In this document: positions 37,801-41,865 of the stretch, piece after piece
How the letters are laid out: each line of letters opens with the position of its first letter
Position numbering within the stretch: the stretch's first letter is position 1
Assembly (NCBI GenBank): GCA_038373885.1
Contig: JAWZYV010019563.1
Span: 620,001-684,000, forward strand
Origin: Cheiracanthium punctorium
Lineage: Eukaryota; Arthropoda; Arachnida; Araneae; Cheiracanthiidae
Direction: 5' to 3'
Length of the DNA stretch: 64,000 nt
Translations under genes and position numbers: made by a program
The notes under the pieces: model-generated
What the model saw: only the letters and a program-made list of their open reading frames with translations
Databases searched by the model: none
What the model was told of the DNA's origin: nothing

Positions 37801-38078
37801 CTTCTAAACATGCCAGGAAAACATTTCGGGTCAAGCTGGCCAAATGAGAAAAAAGAACCGGGAAAAAAAAAAAAAAAAAAAAAGAGTTTAAATTAAGTTT
37901 CTCTCATAGATACTTAGTTTTAATCATTTGACAGGAATATAAATTTCGAAGCTTCCCTTGCTATGTCCCTGTAATTGGATTCTATGAAGTACGGTATATT
38001 AAGTTCAAACTTACCTGAATAGTACATGATAGTATCATAATTTGATGTTCCGGCTTTGATAAATCCCGCCATGCAAAT
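1772..38078 (-). CDS. M17 leucyl-aminopeptidase-like gene, catalytic residues lost (13 exons located, spanning coordinates)
   Basis: The entry spans a spliced gene; exons are listed separately. Joined, the exons give about 478 residues, close to the usual ~500 for LAP3-type M17 enzymes, in family order: N-terminal macro-like domain (IEVDPCDYPQ, AAESAIYGVF), linker (GECQNFARFL), then the peptidase domain (SPCLLEIHYD, SSPIMLVG, GGASIIGTILALARL, EERLILKDAVSYACTFKP, TGERFIRLPF, NWLHLEL, GSPTRSLIYF). Phases agree at all junctions that could be checked. Against the bovine LAP site, Lys250 is Arg and Asp255 is His in VGRSSFYHS, Asp273 is Leu in LSGGAS, and Asp332 is Ser in SHEERLIL; Glu334 and Arg336 remain. 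Zinc binding and hydrolysis are therefore unlikely. Active M17 enzymes are hexameric; a structural or regulatory role, as proposed for inactive Drosophila sperm LAPs, is inference. The first exon(s) and one exon between 7378 and 14155 are not resolved. Confidence 0.82.
2987..3089 (-). CDS. LAP-like gene, penultimate exon
   Basis: 34 codons plus one base (phase 0 to 1), bounded by AAACAG acceptor and ACAG/gtaata donor. It encodes DLLKEQNWLHLELNRNLLF and continues to YEQYEIT. The core NWLHLEL corresponds to the conserved KWAHLDIAG of M17 enzymes, where a Trp-x-His-Leu-Asp/Glu motif is typical. Confidence 0.85.
4431..4550 (-). CDS. LAP-like gene exon (FCSDCREVL...TSCCLK)
   Basis: 40 codons, phase 0 at both ends, donor CTAAAG/gtgaga. 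An acceptor at GATCAG (4551) is used here; an alternative AG 8 bases in breaks the phase. It encodes FCSDCREVLNRPLPPETRRE through YCFVTSCCLK. The last ten residues align with the family segment ACTAAAFLKEF. The Asn-rich, Gly/Arg-containing segment usual before it is replaced by charged sequence. Strikingly Cys-rich (5 of 40). Confidence 0.75.
4890..4989. mobile_element. truncated hAT-type MITE copy
   Basis: Starts CAGGCGCGTAGCC, related to the CAGGGGCGTAGCC end of the family described at 5085, with two CCTGGAAAA...TTTTTCGGG segments. Flanking GGTAGATT and TTTAGATT could be a decayed 8-bp target duplication. The right terminal repeat is missing. Confidence 0.4.
5085..5259. mobile_element. hAT-type MITE, CAGGGGCGTAGCC family
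   Basis: 175 bp between perfect 8-bp copies of GGTATTAG (5077-5084 and 5260-5267), with inverted ends GTGCGTAGCCAGAAA and GGCTACGCCCC. The centre has a long G run and its complement-like C run. An 8-bp duplication and CAGGG-type ends define hAT. Related copies lie at 9401, 40611 and 63136. Confidence 0.85.
5712..6058 (+). mobile_element. SINE with 5S-rRNA-like head
   Basis: Positions 5765-5813 closely resemble the internal control region of 5S rRNA: AAGTTGAGCAGCACCGG (A-box equivalent) followed at the correct spacing by AGTGCTTGGGAGGGTGAACA (C-box equivalent). The element ends in an A run at 6049-6058. 5S-headed SINEs (SINE3 class) are transcribed by RNA polymerase III. Exact ends are uncertain and no target duplication was established. 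Confidence 0.6.
6089..6128. repeat. strong hairpin GTTCCGAAGGAG/CTCCTTCGG
   Basis: GTTCCGAAGGAG pairs with CTCCTTCGGATTGGAAC through a 7-base loop, with a 3-base bulge. It follows the T run after the SINE. A lone perfect tRNA-type B box (GGTTCGAGTCC, minus strand, 6211-6221) lies about 85 bp away, so this may be a second, decayed SINE. Confidence 0.5.
6365..6397. repeat. perfect 12-bp hairpin ACGACAGTACGA
   Basis: ACGACAGTACGA and its exact complement TCGTACTGTCGT are separated by a short loop, directly after an (AAT)n tract. Function unknown. Confidence 0.5.
7288..7377 (-). CDS. LAP-like gene exon (TGERFIRLPF)
   Basis: 30 codons, phase 0 at both ends, acceptor TTTTCAG and donor AAACAG/gtaaaag. 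It encodes VCSNTGERFIRLPF through DECVIKKQ. TGERFIRLPF matches the family motif TG(D/E)R(V/L)WR(M/L)P. Confidence 0.85.
9401..9575. mobile_element. hAT-type MITE, CAGGGGCGTAGCC family (diverged)
   Basis: Same internal sequence as the 5085 copy (GTGATAAGTGAGTGAAGAAT, G and C runs). Flanked by AGCGCAAT and GCCGCAAT, an 8-bp duplication with two mismatches. The terminal CAGTAGTATAGCC and ACGTCACTG are more decayed, so this is an older copy. Confidence 0.75.
9731..10143. mobile_element. piggyBac-type MITE with TTAA target duplication
   Basis: 413 bp between TTAA at 9727-9730 and 10144-10147, with inverted ends CCCTTTAACGCGCA and TGCGCCTCAAAGGG. TTAA plus CCCTTT ends are diagnostic of piggyBac-type elements. 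The related repeat unit at 9112-9150 (minus strand) has the uninterrupted site CATTTTAAATGATTTG, so insertion and duplication can be read from the window itself. Confidence 0.85.
9967..10119. repeat. perfect 27-bp inverted repeat inside the piggyBac MITE
   Basis: Arms 9967-9993 and 10093-10119 are exact complements, beginning AATGCTGAAAAAAGGGCAGC, with a 99-bp loop. Sequence identity in a decayed neighbourhood suggests recent origin or conservation of the pairing. Confidence 0.85.
10701..12486. other. intronic sequence without recognised gene
   Basis: AT-rich intron of the LAP-like gene. It contains an (AAT)n tract at 11640-11660 and a 10-bp hairpin GTGCTGGAAC/GTTCCAGCAC (about 11966-11998). 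The missing LAP exon may lie here or at 13995, but no frame matching it was found. Confidence 0.5.
12487..13895 (+). mobile_element. decayed mariner-family transposon
   Basis: Left end TACAGGGTGGTCC plus AAAAAACATG (12487) is mirrored at 13870-13893 by CATGTTTTTTTAGACCACAC. The element encloses a plus-strand transposase pseudogene. About 1.4 kb, normal for autonomous members. Confidence 0.75.
12690..13786 (+). pseudogene. mariner-type (DDD) transposase, stops and frameshift
   Basis: The reading frame from 12876 continues with TAG at 13251 and TGA near 13368, then shifts frame near 13600 (continuing to 13786). Family motifs in order: IWFSDEAHFQLNG, VWCAI, WFMQDGARPHR, PDLNRWDFFLW, then LQRVLTEFRNRLC and the C-terminal HFEHVVY. 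The three acidic residues (Asp in FSDE, QDG and WDFF) are still present, so inactivation is by nonsense and frameshift mutations. The N-terminal helix-turn-helix part (12690-12875) is heavily decayed. Confidence 0.85.
13995..14096 (-). pseudogene. candidate missing LAP exon, all frames closed
   Basis: A very good acceptor (CTTTTTTCTTTTTATCAG before 14096) and a donor (ACACAG/gtactt at 13995) bracket 102 bp at the place expected for the missing exon. The frame that joins the next exon in phase ends LFIWSNGSLRLKNTQ, resembling the LFTN-containing family segment, but a TAA immediately precedes it; the frame joining the previous exon also has a stop. Either it is not an exon, or the gene is broken here. 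Confidence 0.3.
14156..14248 (-). CDS. LAP-like gene exon (SHEERLILKDAVSYACTF)
   Basis: 30 codons, phase 1 in and 1 out, acceptor GGTTCCAG and donor ACAA/gtaagc. SHEERLILKDAVSYACTFKP corresponds to the M17 signature NTDAEGRLILADALCYA. The first catalytic Asp of that signature is Ser here; Glu and Arg are kept. KLILTLATQT corresponds to KVI(I/L)NAATLTG. Confidence 0.9.
14338..14430 (+). repeat. short copy of the AATCTCATGT dispersed repeat
   Basis: GACACCACATGAATTCCTTG and the following 50 bp match the starts of the longer copies at 40506 and 50680. Only the 5' part is present. Confidence 0.55.
15327..17216. mobile_element. 1.9-kb Tc1/mariner-type element with CAGCTGCGG ends, copy 1
   Basis: Inverted ends TACAGCTGCGGAAAAAAAAG (15327) and CCGCAGCTGTA (17216) with TA duplication; imperfect similarity of the two ends extends about 190 bp. 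A second, inverted copy is at 49713-52211. A minus-strand frame (16298-16095) reads VEDVSFSEIGRCIRKHTSTA, resembling the helix-turn-helix of Tc3-type transposases; no DDE domain is recognisable. A mariner-like end (GGGTCGGCAAAAAAGTAATT, ~16440) is embedded. Confidence 0.75.
17217..18242. other. intronic sequence, nothing recognised
   Basis: AT-rich intron of the LAP-like gene between the CAGCTGCGG element and the next exon; no repeat, hairpin or coding match seen. Confidence 0.5.
18243..18332 (-). CDS. LAP-like gene exon (IIVICDHSFCWRKV)
   Basis: Enters in phase 1 after acceptor GAAATAG and encodes IIVICDHSFCWRKVSNLKIA then SEYDIFSEV. VIGIIVICDHS over the junction matches the family IIGLAPLCENM. 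Two donors are possible: gtatgt at 18246, which ends in phase 0 and does not fit the next exon, and gttcag at 18242, which ends in phase 1 and joins it, giving a segment within three residues of family length. I use the second. Confidence 0.65.
18333..19863. other. intronic sequence, nothing recognised
   Basis: AT-rich intron of the LAP-like gene. A short direct duplication of GACATATAAAATTTCTA lies near 19780-19830. No gene or transposon recognised. Confidence 0.5.
19864..19991 (-). CDS. LAP-like gene exon (GGASIIGTILALARL)
   Basis: 42 codons, phase 2 in and 1 out, acceptor TTATTTTACAG and donor ATAG/gtgtgt. It encodes CDSFFMTENRQPAYLMQNLS then GGASIIGTILALARLQVPVK. The second half is unmistakable M17 (GGAATxxxxxxxAKLxLPINV). 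The Asp that binds both zinc ions, normally in the DMGGA motif, is replaced (LSGGA). Confidence 0.9.
21008..21602. mobile_element. ~595-bp TIR element inserted in the Tc1 transposase
   Basis: Transposase residues RRLHIAG and GLYARR are separated by this insert. Ends GGGCTCTACCACCATAGC and rc GAGCTCTAGCACCATGG are ~22-bp imperfect inverted repeats, flanked by CTG (or CCTG) at 21004-21007 and 21602-21605, a 3-4-bp target duplication. The superfamily is not clear. Confidence 0.75.
21082..21489 (-). CDS. unrecognised 135-codon open frame carried by the insert
   Basis: Open from GTG at 21489 to a stop at 21082, filling most of the insert; a TGA precedes it and the first ATG is only near residue 100, so it may be an exon fragment. 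It has protein-like composition: KYFCACECLPDPQTDQPIK, HGFLPFFLNEGIVFRIFEDS, EWKPVFDRPTMPGSGVLLW, then a Ser/Asp-rich tail. I recognise no transposase motif. It may be a captured host exon or part of the element's own gene. Confidence 0.4.
   Translation of the reverse strand: MSNKTSKYFCACECLPDPQTDQPIKTHGFLPFFLNEGIVFRIFEDSGDVHQEWKPVFDRPTMPGSGVLLWKYLTLRDTHNKNPSILYSPIPECKFSPSSNMSEKNSIISDSEYDRETITIGSCYGISDISRIVTS
22194..22730. other. sequence between Tc1 and LINE remnant
   Basis: AT-rich to about 22560; from there base composition rises and the sequence is probably the upstream flank or 5' UTR of the LINE remnant. No gene seen. Confidence 0.4.
22737..22782 (+). promoter_or_regulatory. possible core promoter: TATAAAAG and TCAGTT
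   Basis: TATAAAAG at 22737-22744 is followed by TCAGTT, an arthropod initiator match, at 22777-22782. The ~42-bp separation is larger than the usual ~31, which lowers confidence. It precedes the LINE ORF1 remnant. Confidence 0.3.
22820..22900. repeat. nested stem-loop structure
   Basis: Inner hairpin 22834-22870: AGCCGAAAAGAGCCCT, TTTTC loop, then AGGGCTCTTTCCGGCT, one mismatch in 16 pairs. Outer stem: CGCTCTACCG near 22821-22830 with CGGTAGAGAGC at 22889-22899. The GCCCTTTTTCAGGGC core looks like a histone 3' stem-loop but has a 5-base loop and no histone frame precedes it. Confidence 0.75.
22950..24360 (+). pseudogene. LINE (Jockey-like) ORF1/gag remnant
   Basis: The best part is 23749-24132: zinc-knuckle series HTAKYCFAQARCAICGES, then CCNCGHSHLASYRGCSKFP, the CCHC/CANCGG-HPASYRGCP pattern of arthropod non-LTR ORF1 proteins that bind RNA. 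ORF1 C-terminal sequence continues in another frame from about 24130 (IEEELGVNSIGELLINLKTL to 24340), implying a frameshift. The upstream frame 22950-23186 (MELLHEEKITFDYDDFISIF) is probably its N-terminus; 23187-23748 carries several breaks. No reverse transcriptase follows, so only the 5' part is present, opposite to normal 5' truncation. Confidence 0.75.
24361..24950. other. LINE-flanking and AT-rich intronic sequence
   Basis: To ~24600 moderately GC-rich, perhaps still LINE-derived; 24610-24780 is nearly pure A/T with repeated AAATTTATTA. No gene seen. Confidence 0.4.
24951..25142 (-). CDS. LAP-like gene exon (SPCLLEIHYDF...IMLVGRSS)
   Basis: 63 codons, phase 2 in and 2 out. The acceptor TTTTTAATAG supplies G to complete the Arg codon begun by the previous exon; donor gtacgt at 24950 fits the next exon, while gtaata 4 bases on does not. 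It encodes DEIWIQSMDMKSILQAANIN, SPCLLEIHYDFCPDSSPIML and VGRSSFYH, matching WIEEQGMGSFLSVAKGS, PVFLEIHYKG and VGKGITFD. The catalytic Lys is Arg and the metal-binding Asp is His. Confidence 0.88.
25405..25733. mobile_element. hAT-type MITE with perfect 8-bp target duplication
   Basis: 329 bp between CTTTAGAC at 25397-25404 and 25734-25741. The left end CTGCGGTTCCCAACG is the typical hAT (Charlie-like) GGTTCCCAA motif; the right end is degenerate (GATTAAGAAACCTCG). Confidence 0.75.
25925..25974. repeat. (CA)n microsatellite with ACC interruptions
   Basis: ACACAC tract interrupted by CACCACC and CAACAC, followed by an A run. Confidence 0.95.
26155..26191. repeat. perfect 14-bp hairpin CGAGGACTCATCTC
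   Basis: CGAGGACTCATCTC pairs exactly with GAGATGAGTCCTCG through a 9-base loop. Related phrases (TCTCATCTCGGTGAGATGG, ATATCAGTCCTCCTAGC) recur near 26485-26570, so 26.1-26.6 kb may be a decayed foldback element. Confidence 0.6.
26580..27390. other. intronic sequence, nothing recognised
   Basis: AT-rich intron of the LAP-like gene; a palindromic AAATAGGCTATTT stretch near 26672 is the only small structure noted. Confidence 0.45.
27391..27561 (-). CDS. LAP-like gene exon (GECQNFARFL...GEFIKNVKEK)
   Basis: 56 codons, phase 2 in and 2 out, acceptor CTGTTTTCTAG and donor GAAAG/gtttgc. It encodes EPTEESLKAFQYGLIVGECQ, NFARFLHGAGSYISRGEFIK and NVKEKVSNFDSVEFIE. This is the family segment where active enzymes read ..NLAR.LMETPANEMTPT.FAE.V. 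The TPAN motif is replaced by HGAGSY. Confidence 0.9.
27703..27924. mobile_element. piggyBac-type MITE (222 bp) with TTAA sites
   Basis: TTAA at 27699-27702 and 27925-27928, with inverted ends CCCTTTCAGACC and ATATGAAAGGG. It lies in the LAP-like intron about 140 bp upstream of the exon at 27391-27561. Confidence 0.75.
27950..28190 (+). mobile_element. tRNA-derived SINE
   Basis: A-box-like TGGCGCAATGG at 27957-27967 and B-box-like GAGTTAAATCC at 28000-28010, at pol III-compatible spacing, followed by non-tRNA body (AAGGTTGACTCGG, CCAGGCAGACCATCTGGCAG). The tRNA part does not fold cleanly, so it is not a functional tRNA. Confidence 0.6.
28191..28829. other. intronic sequence with long T run
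   Basis: No gene recognised. A T run of about 24 at 28794-28817 lies just past the donor of the exon ending at 28830. Confidence 0.5.
28830..28968 (-). CDS. LAP-like gene exon (AAESAIYGVF)
   Basis: 45 codons, phase 1 in and 2 out, acceptor GAAATTTCAG and donor ATCTG/gtacgt. AAESAIYGVFHRNEVDFNIP matches family AAAEGAVLGLYEYDDLK. The rest (KSSYFYNAGSQLSPVSIVHL) is poorly conserved linker. Confidence 0.85.
28969..30635. other. intronic sequence, nothing recognised
   Basis: AT-rich intron of the LAP-like gene with G-rich tracts at 30220 and 30324. 29830-30060 has several GAGCG-type repeats (AAAGAGCGAAA, GGAGCGAAAAGTGAGCC) but no clear ends. Confidence 0.45.
30636..30837. mobile_element. 202-bp MITE with 42-bp inverted repeats
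   Basis: Ends CAGGCCTCTCAATTAGTCCT (30636) and AGGACCAATTGAGAGGCCTG (to 30837) pair over ~42 bp with 3 mismatches. AAAAAG occurs on both sides but a precise target duplication cannot be fixed. Confidence 0.75.
31121..31192 (-). CDS. LAP-like gene exon (IDVIEVDPCDYPQ)
   Basis: 23 codons, phase 1 in and 1 out, acceptor CCTCCTTTTCAG and donor CAAA/gtaaat. SCSALSQRHSIDVIEVDPCD then YPQ matches the macro-domain motif SSVEVDPCGDAQ. Codons complete correctly with both neighbours (Arg upstream, Ile downstream). Confidence 0.88.
31424..32198 (-). mobile_element. deletion derivative of a DUF4817-type Tc1/mariner element
   Basis: 775 bp with ~150-bp inverted ends, TACAGGGTGGCAGCCAATTC at 31424 and GAATTAGCTGTCACCCTGTA to 32198. 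The complementarity continues about 10 bp outside the TA sites (AAAAAAGATG against CATCTTTTTT). Confidence 0.85.
31604..31915 (-). pseudogene. C-terminal transposase fragment, DUF4817 family
   Basis: Minus strand encodes QHDGAPSHFTLDVRQYL (about 31910-31850), then frameshifts, then KNDVYATPADSDEDLIARV and GIFESARQSLHRCCQACI to FEYLL (31786-31604). This is the conserved C-terminus of arthropod transposases whose N-terminus carries DUF4817. The second catalytic Asp (QHDG) is present; upstream parts are deleted. Confidence 0.85.
32199..32760 (+). repeat. LINE-tail-like dispersed repeat copy
   Basis: Shares GTTTGAAATAGCGGAATATC, ATTCTTTTGGGTGCTCCTGT and a terminal CAGACAGACAAACC...ACTTTTCAA with 43430-43760. 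Repeats ending in a CAGACAGACA-type phrase are common as 3' ends of arthropod LINEs; no reverse transcriptase is present. Confidence 0.5.
32803..32830 (+). promoter_or_regulatory. possible TATA-type core promoter
   Basis: TATAAAAGGC at 32803 with TCACTCACATG about 20-27 bp downstream. It is just outside the 32873 element. Chance occurrence cannot be excluded. Confidence 0.2.
32873..33914. mobile_element. 1.04-kb non-autonomous Tc1/mariner element
   Basis: Inverted ends TACCGTGTCATTCAAAATAA (32873) and TTTTGAATCACCCGGTA (33914) with ~250 bp of alignable arms (shared AGAAAAGTTCGTCC, CACGGGATTTATTTTATT). TA target sites. No transposase is recognisable inside. Confidence 0.8.
33915..34666. other. 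intronic sequence, nothing recognised
   Basis: AT-rich LAP intron. CTCTCAAAAAAGTAAGTGAA near 34040 and TTTGAGAGGGTG near 34225 may be inverted ends of a small decayed Tc1/mariner derivative (~190 bp). Confidence 0.4.
34667..34796 (-). CDS. LAP-like gene exon (EEISLVDLGPYN...NLKLENIREKIR)
   Basis: 43 codons, phase 0 in and 1 out, acceptor CAATTTAG and donor CAGAC/gtatgt. EKNGFRSVFAMAEEISLVDL aligns with the macro-domain strand VVVVGLG; EEDGINLKLENIREKIR with ENWHEGKENIRAAVAAG. An in-frame ATG at residue 11 could be an alternative start if upstream exons are absent. Confidence 0.85.
34797..35829. other. intronic sequence, nothing recognised
   Basis: Higher GC than neighbours at 35100-35220 with GAAACGCGCGGAAAC; GAGGAAACGGGTGGA is directly repeated near 35410 and 35441. 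An A/G-rich tract lies at 35738-35786. No gene recognised. Confidence 0.45.
35830..37145. mobile_element. composite repeat with AAGCTTGA-rich ends and CAGACAGCACA termini
   Basis: Begins CTCAGACAGCACATAAGC and ends TTTGCTGTGCTGTCTGGG, inverted to each other. Both flanks (35840-35970, 36930-37135) are built of AAGCTTGAATCAAGCTTG-type palindromic words; the right flank is repeated in reverse at 52664-52840. The middle holds a tRNA-like SINE head at 36713 and AT-rich sequence. Probably a DNA transposon of unclear superfamily. Confidence 0.55.
36713..36783 (+). mobile_element. tRNA-like SINE head (Gly-CCC-like)
   Basis: A-box-like TGGCGAAACGG (36720-36730), an anticodon-loop-like CCTCCCA, and B-box-like GATCGAACCC (36765-36774) at tRNA spacing. 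The acceptor stem does not pair well and the sequence runs on into non-tRNA body, so a SINE is more likely than a working tRNA. Confidence 0.5.
37146..37733. mobile_element. 588-bp Tc1/mariner-type MITE
   Basis: TACAGGATGGTTATTAATTA (37146) and TAATTAATAACCACCCTGTA (37733) are inverted; similarity extends ~150 bp (shared CATAGTAGACCATGGGATTT in inverse). TA target. It sits 10 bp from the end of the AAGCTTGA repeat. Confidence 0.85.
38015..38078 (-). CDS. LAP-like gene, most 5' exon located
   Basis: 21 codons, phase 2 in and 0 out, acceptor TTTTTTTTTTAG and excellent donor TTCAG/gtaagt. Encodes FAWRDLSKPEHQIMILSCTI then Gln. Only this frame joins the next exon in phase without a stop. N-terminal M17 sequence is variable, so assignment rests on splice sites, phase and position. 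Confidence 0.65.
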
Positions 38079-38299
38079 CTAAAAAAAAAAGTAAATTCCA
38101 TTACATACAAGGTACATCACAGTAAACAGAATTTATAATTATTGAGAGGGAGGAAGTGGTCAGAAGGGGGTTAGATTCGTGGCAACACAGTGGCAACGTG
38201 AGCTACACAATTTCAGGAGCGTGGATACGCCTTATACATGTGTTTAGCATGCACAACAAAGCTTATGATATTTTAGCAGTCATTTTCTTTTATTAATTA

Positions 38300-40440
38300 A
38301 CTAGCTGGTGCCCGTTCTTCGCACGGTACGAAATGAAAGTTTTTCTTACATGTGTAATTCGAATTAATTCTAGTGATGTGGAATTCTTAAAAAAGCAGAA
38401 ATATTTGATTATTGCCAATTGTAAAAATTGCGTCATGAGTTCTAATCTAAGGTCATTGCAATATCACGATACAAAAAACTATGTCAGTGTCATTCGCGGT
38501 CGAAAAATGAAGACCTTGACGGTTTGCAGAGAAAACTCCTCAAAAATCTCTTATTTGTAAATCATACTGTTTGTTAGGTTTGAGTTGTAATATTAATACC
38601 TTAGATACTACATGATGTGGACAACCATTTTATTTTAAAATAGTTGTTTTATTTTTTTTTAATATTTCTCTTGAACAACACTATAGCTGAAGTACCAATC
38701 GTTGACGGGTTAGTACTGAATGCAAATTTCCAAAAAGCAAGAACTTTCGTCAGCATTGTAGGAGTACATAGAATGGATGTAGTATGTTGCCAAAGTAAAA
38801 AAAACGAAGTTATAATTTTTATGTTTTGTTAAAATATTACAGGTTTGAGAGTAACTAAGTGATATCATTTCATTCGCTTTAGTCGTTTGGTTTATAATAA
38901 AAAGATGTTTTCCAATTTTCCTCAGAATCATGCTTTAAATATTTTGTTATTATACAAAACATGTAAGAAGAAAAATGAAACAACGGTCCGAATAGTGTGT
39001 GGGGTAATGGCACAGTCGATCTGGAGAGCAACAGCTGAATATTTCAGAAACCCCAAAGGCAGACTGTAGTCGCCCCCCCCCCCCCCAGTGATGTATGCAA
39101 GGTTGGGAGGAGAAGGGGTAACATAAAGATTACACCTTTTAACACAAAGATTATTTATGACACAAAGATATAATACCTGCTCCTTAAAGGAAGCTTGTGT
39201 ATCCCCTTGTAAGGCATAATTTGACTCTGGGCCTGCAACACAATTTAACCATCGAGAATTCATAAGAGTGAGAATCTCTTATCCTTCTGTTATATCACTA
39301 ACTAGCTGAAGTACCCGTCCTCGACGGGTTAGTGAATGAAAATTTCCAAAAAGCAAGAACTTTCGTCAGCATTGTAGGAGTACACAGAATGGATGTAGTA
39401 TGTTGCCAAAGTAAAGAAAGCGAAGTTATAATTTTCATGTATCGTTAAAATATTACAGATTAGAGAGTAACTAATATCATTTCATTCGATTTAGTCGTAA
39501 TTATGTGATGCGCGAACGAATATTTACGCATATTGAAATAATTTTTATAAAATCTCAAAATCTAATCAATATTTTTGAAAAAATTGGAAGCCTAGAATTT
39601 AAATTCAGTGACAACCTATCATGTCACCCAATTTCGTTTCATTTCCTGCAGTCTTTATTTCGTGATGCTGGAACAAAATTTCAGCATTTTAAAACGATTT
39701 TCACAAAATCTCAAAATGTAATCAAAATATTTTTAAAATTCAACGCATATATATTAAGATTAGGAACTATCTATCATATCCCCAAATTTCGTATTATTCG
39801 TTATTACGTGATGCTTGAAGAAATATAAAAGTATTTTGAGACAAAATCTCAAAATCTAATAAAAATGTTTAAAAAATTGGACACCTATAGTTTATGTTGA
39901 GCAACCATCTATCATGTGACCAAATTGCATATCATTCGCTTTAGTCGCTTTTACGTAATGAGTGAAGAAAGATTTACGCAGTTTGAAATGATTTTCGCAA
40001 AATCTCAAAATCTAATTAAGTTTTTTTTTTTTTAATTCGACGCCGATGTTTTAAGTTGAGTGAGCACCTATCATGACACCCAATTTCATATCATTCGCTT
40101 CAGTCGTTTTTACGTGATGCTTGAACACAAATTTACGCAGTTTGAAAGGATTTTCGCAAAATCTCAAAATTCAATCAAGATTTTTTAAAAATTCGACGCC
40201 TATGTTTTAAGTTGAGTGACCACCTATGATGACACCCAATTTCATATCATTCGCTTCAGTCGTTTTTACGTGATGCTTGAACAGAAAAAGCGTCACGGAC
40301 AGAACGACAGACGGACAAACTTTTTTTGGGGGGTCGCACCGGATTCCCAGGTGCTTGAAACGGATAGAAATCGCAAAATTTTTGAATTCCAAGAAATGTA
40401 CAGACAAAAGTCTAATTTCATTTATATAGATAACCGTATC
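38300..40440 (+). repeat. CTAGCTG-headed LINE-like repeat with internal tandem array
   Basis: CTAGCTGAAGTACCCGTCCT occurs at 39302, with related heads at 38301 and 38684; 38684-38890 and 39302-39500 are direct copies ~618 bp apart. The right end reads ACGACAGACGGACAAAC...TTTATATAGAT. The head and ATTTATATAGAT tail are typical of dispersed arthropod RTE-type repeats; no reverse transcriptase is seen. Confidence 0.6.
39540..40300 (+). repeat. ~155-bp tandem repeat, about five units
   Basis: Each unit has TCAAAATCTAATCAA, TCACCCAATTTC and ACGTGATGCTTGAA. TCAAAAT starts recur near 39556, 39712, 39848, 40003 and 40162 (spacing 136-159). The last two units are the most alike. Confidence 0.8.
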
Positions 40441-40610
40441 TCACGGACGTAGAGAACGAAGAATTTGCTCTTTTGAGGTTTAGTAACCAAAAATTAATGT
40501 TCCACGAGTTAAAAAATCTCATGTCGACACCACATGACTTCCTTGTACGTACGTCTATTAAATCATAAATATTTTCTGTGCACTTCGCCTAAATTTATTT
40601 TGTTTGGAAG

Positions 40611-40782
40611 CAGGGGCGTAGCCAGAAATTTTTCATGGGGGGGGTTACGACTACTACAACTCATATATATGTATGCGTGTGTGTGATAATGTAGTGTAGA
40701 ATATGCATTTTGTATGGCAAAAAATTTCTCATGGGGGGGGGGGGTTATGACCCCCCTAACCCCCCCAGTGGCTACGCCCCTG
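40611..40782. mobile_element. hAT-type MITE, CAGGGGCGTAGCC family, well preserved
   Basis: 172 bp with perfect ends CAGGGGCGTAGCC and GGCTACGCCCCTG and perfect 8-bp duplication TTTGGAAG (40603-40610, 40783-40790). The homologous repeat at 50765 has the empty site GTTTGAAAGATAAA. Confidence 0.92.
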
Positions 40783-41555
40783 TTTGGAAGAGATAAAATA
40801 CTACAATAATACTAAGCTTTAGCGATTTCTAGCCAAATAGAGATATCGCCAAGCTGGGTTCAATTTGAAAGATTTGTTTTTGATACTTAATTGGGCGATA
40901 GTTTGCCAAAAGCTGATACGCTTGAGATACATAGTTAGCCAGATTCTGGTCATAGCCGAAATAGTCACAGACTTTTGATGAATTGAAGGTATCCATACAC
41001 CTTAATGTATTTAAAATATTTTGGGTGGTCCTGTAAATAAATTACTCAGTTGATTGCAATCAAAAAAGACATGTGCAGTTAGATGTTATTATAGTTCTAA
41101 GTAACAAAATTTCAACACTCTAAGGTTAGAAGTTGCGAAATACGTAATTATTTTTTGCGTCAAATTTGGAGATATTTCGGTAAAACTCGCCTAGGTCGAT
41201 CACAAATGGCAAGATTATGGGCATGGGCCAAACAATGACTGACTCTACACAGACATGATATATTGGGGATGTCCATGGACATTAATGTACTGAAATTTTT
41301 TTGGGTGGCCTTGTAAACAAATTCTCCAGTAGATTGGAACGAAAAGTCGTGGCGCACAATTAAATGTTACAGTAATCTTATAAATAAAATTTCAACAGTC
41401 TACGACTAATAGTTTTTGAGATATGCGAGTTACATGCATAACATACTGTTTGGCTACGGATTACATAGAAACGTAAGCATCTGGTTTATAGTATAAAATG
41501 GGTACGTCCATTACATGATGGGGATGGCAGTCAGATGTGCACCTGCCGCTAAATT

Positions 41556-41865
41556 ATTTACTCCTCGTTTACACTCAGCCCACTTTCACGGCAGGTAGCG
41601 AGAGAAATGGCAGTAACAGGAGTGTAAACATCTCGCTTGTCCTGCTGATGCCATGACCTTTCTTGATGATCTGTCTGACTGATCCCTCTTCGAGGGATTT
41701 TTAAGGGAGGAGGAGGGAAGTATAGTAGAAAACTACATACAGGAGAAGGCGAGTACAGCTGAATATAAACGCTCACTGCTTTTGGAGCTGATGCAGAAGC
41801 GTTTCCTGTAAAAAAAGCTGCAACGAGAGAAGTGGGAAGGGCTGAATGTAAATGGGGCATTAGGC
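41556..41865. mobile_element. ~300-bp inverted-repeat MITE
   Basis: TCGTTTACACTCAGCCCAC (about 41566) is mirrored by GGGCTGAATGTAAATGGGGC (about 41839), and ACTTCTCTCG-type sequence continues the pairing. No target duplication established. Confidence 0.5.

Noticed and set aside
41558..41860. 100-codon minus-strand frame
   Set aside because: It coincides with a small inverted-repeat element and has low-complexity Pro/Ser content without a known domain.
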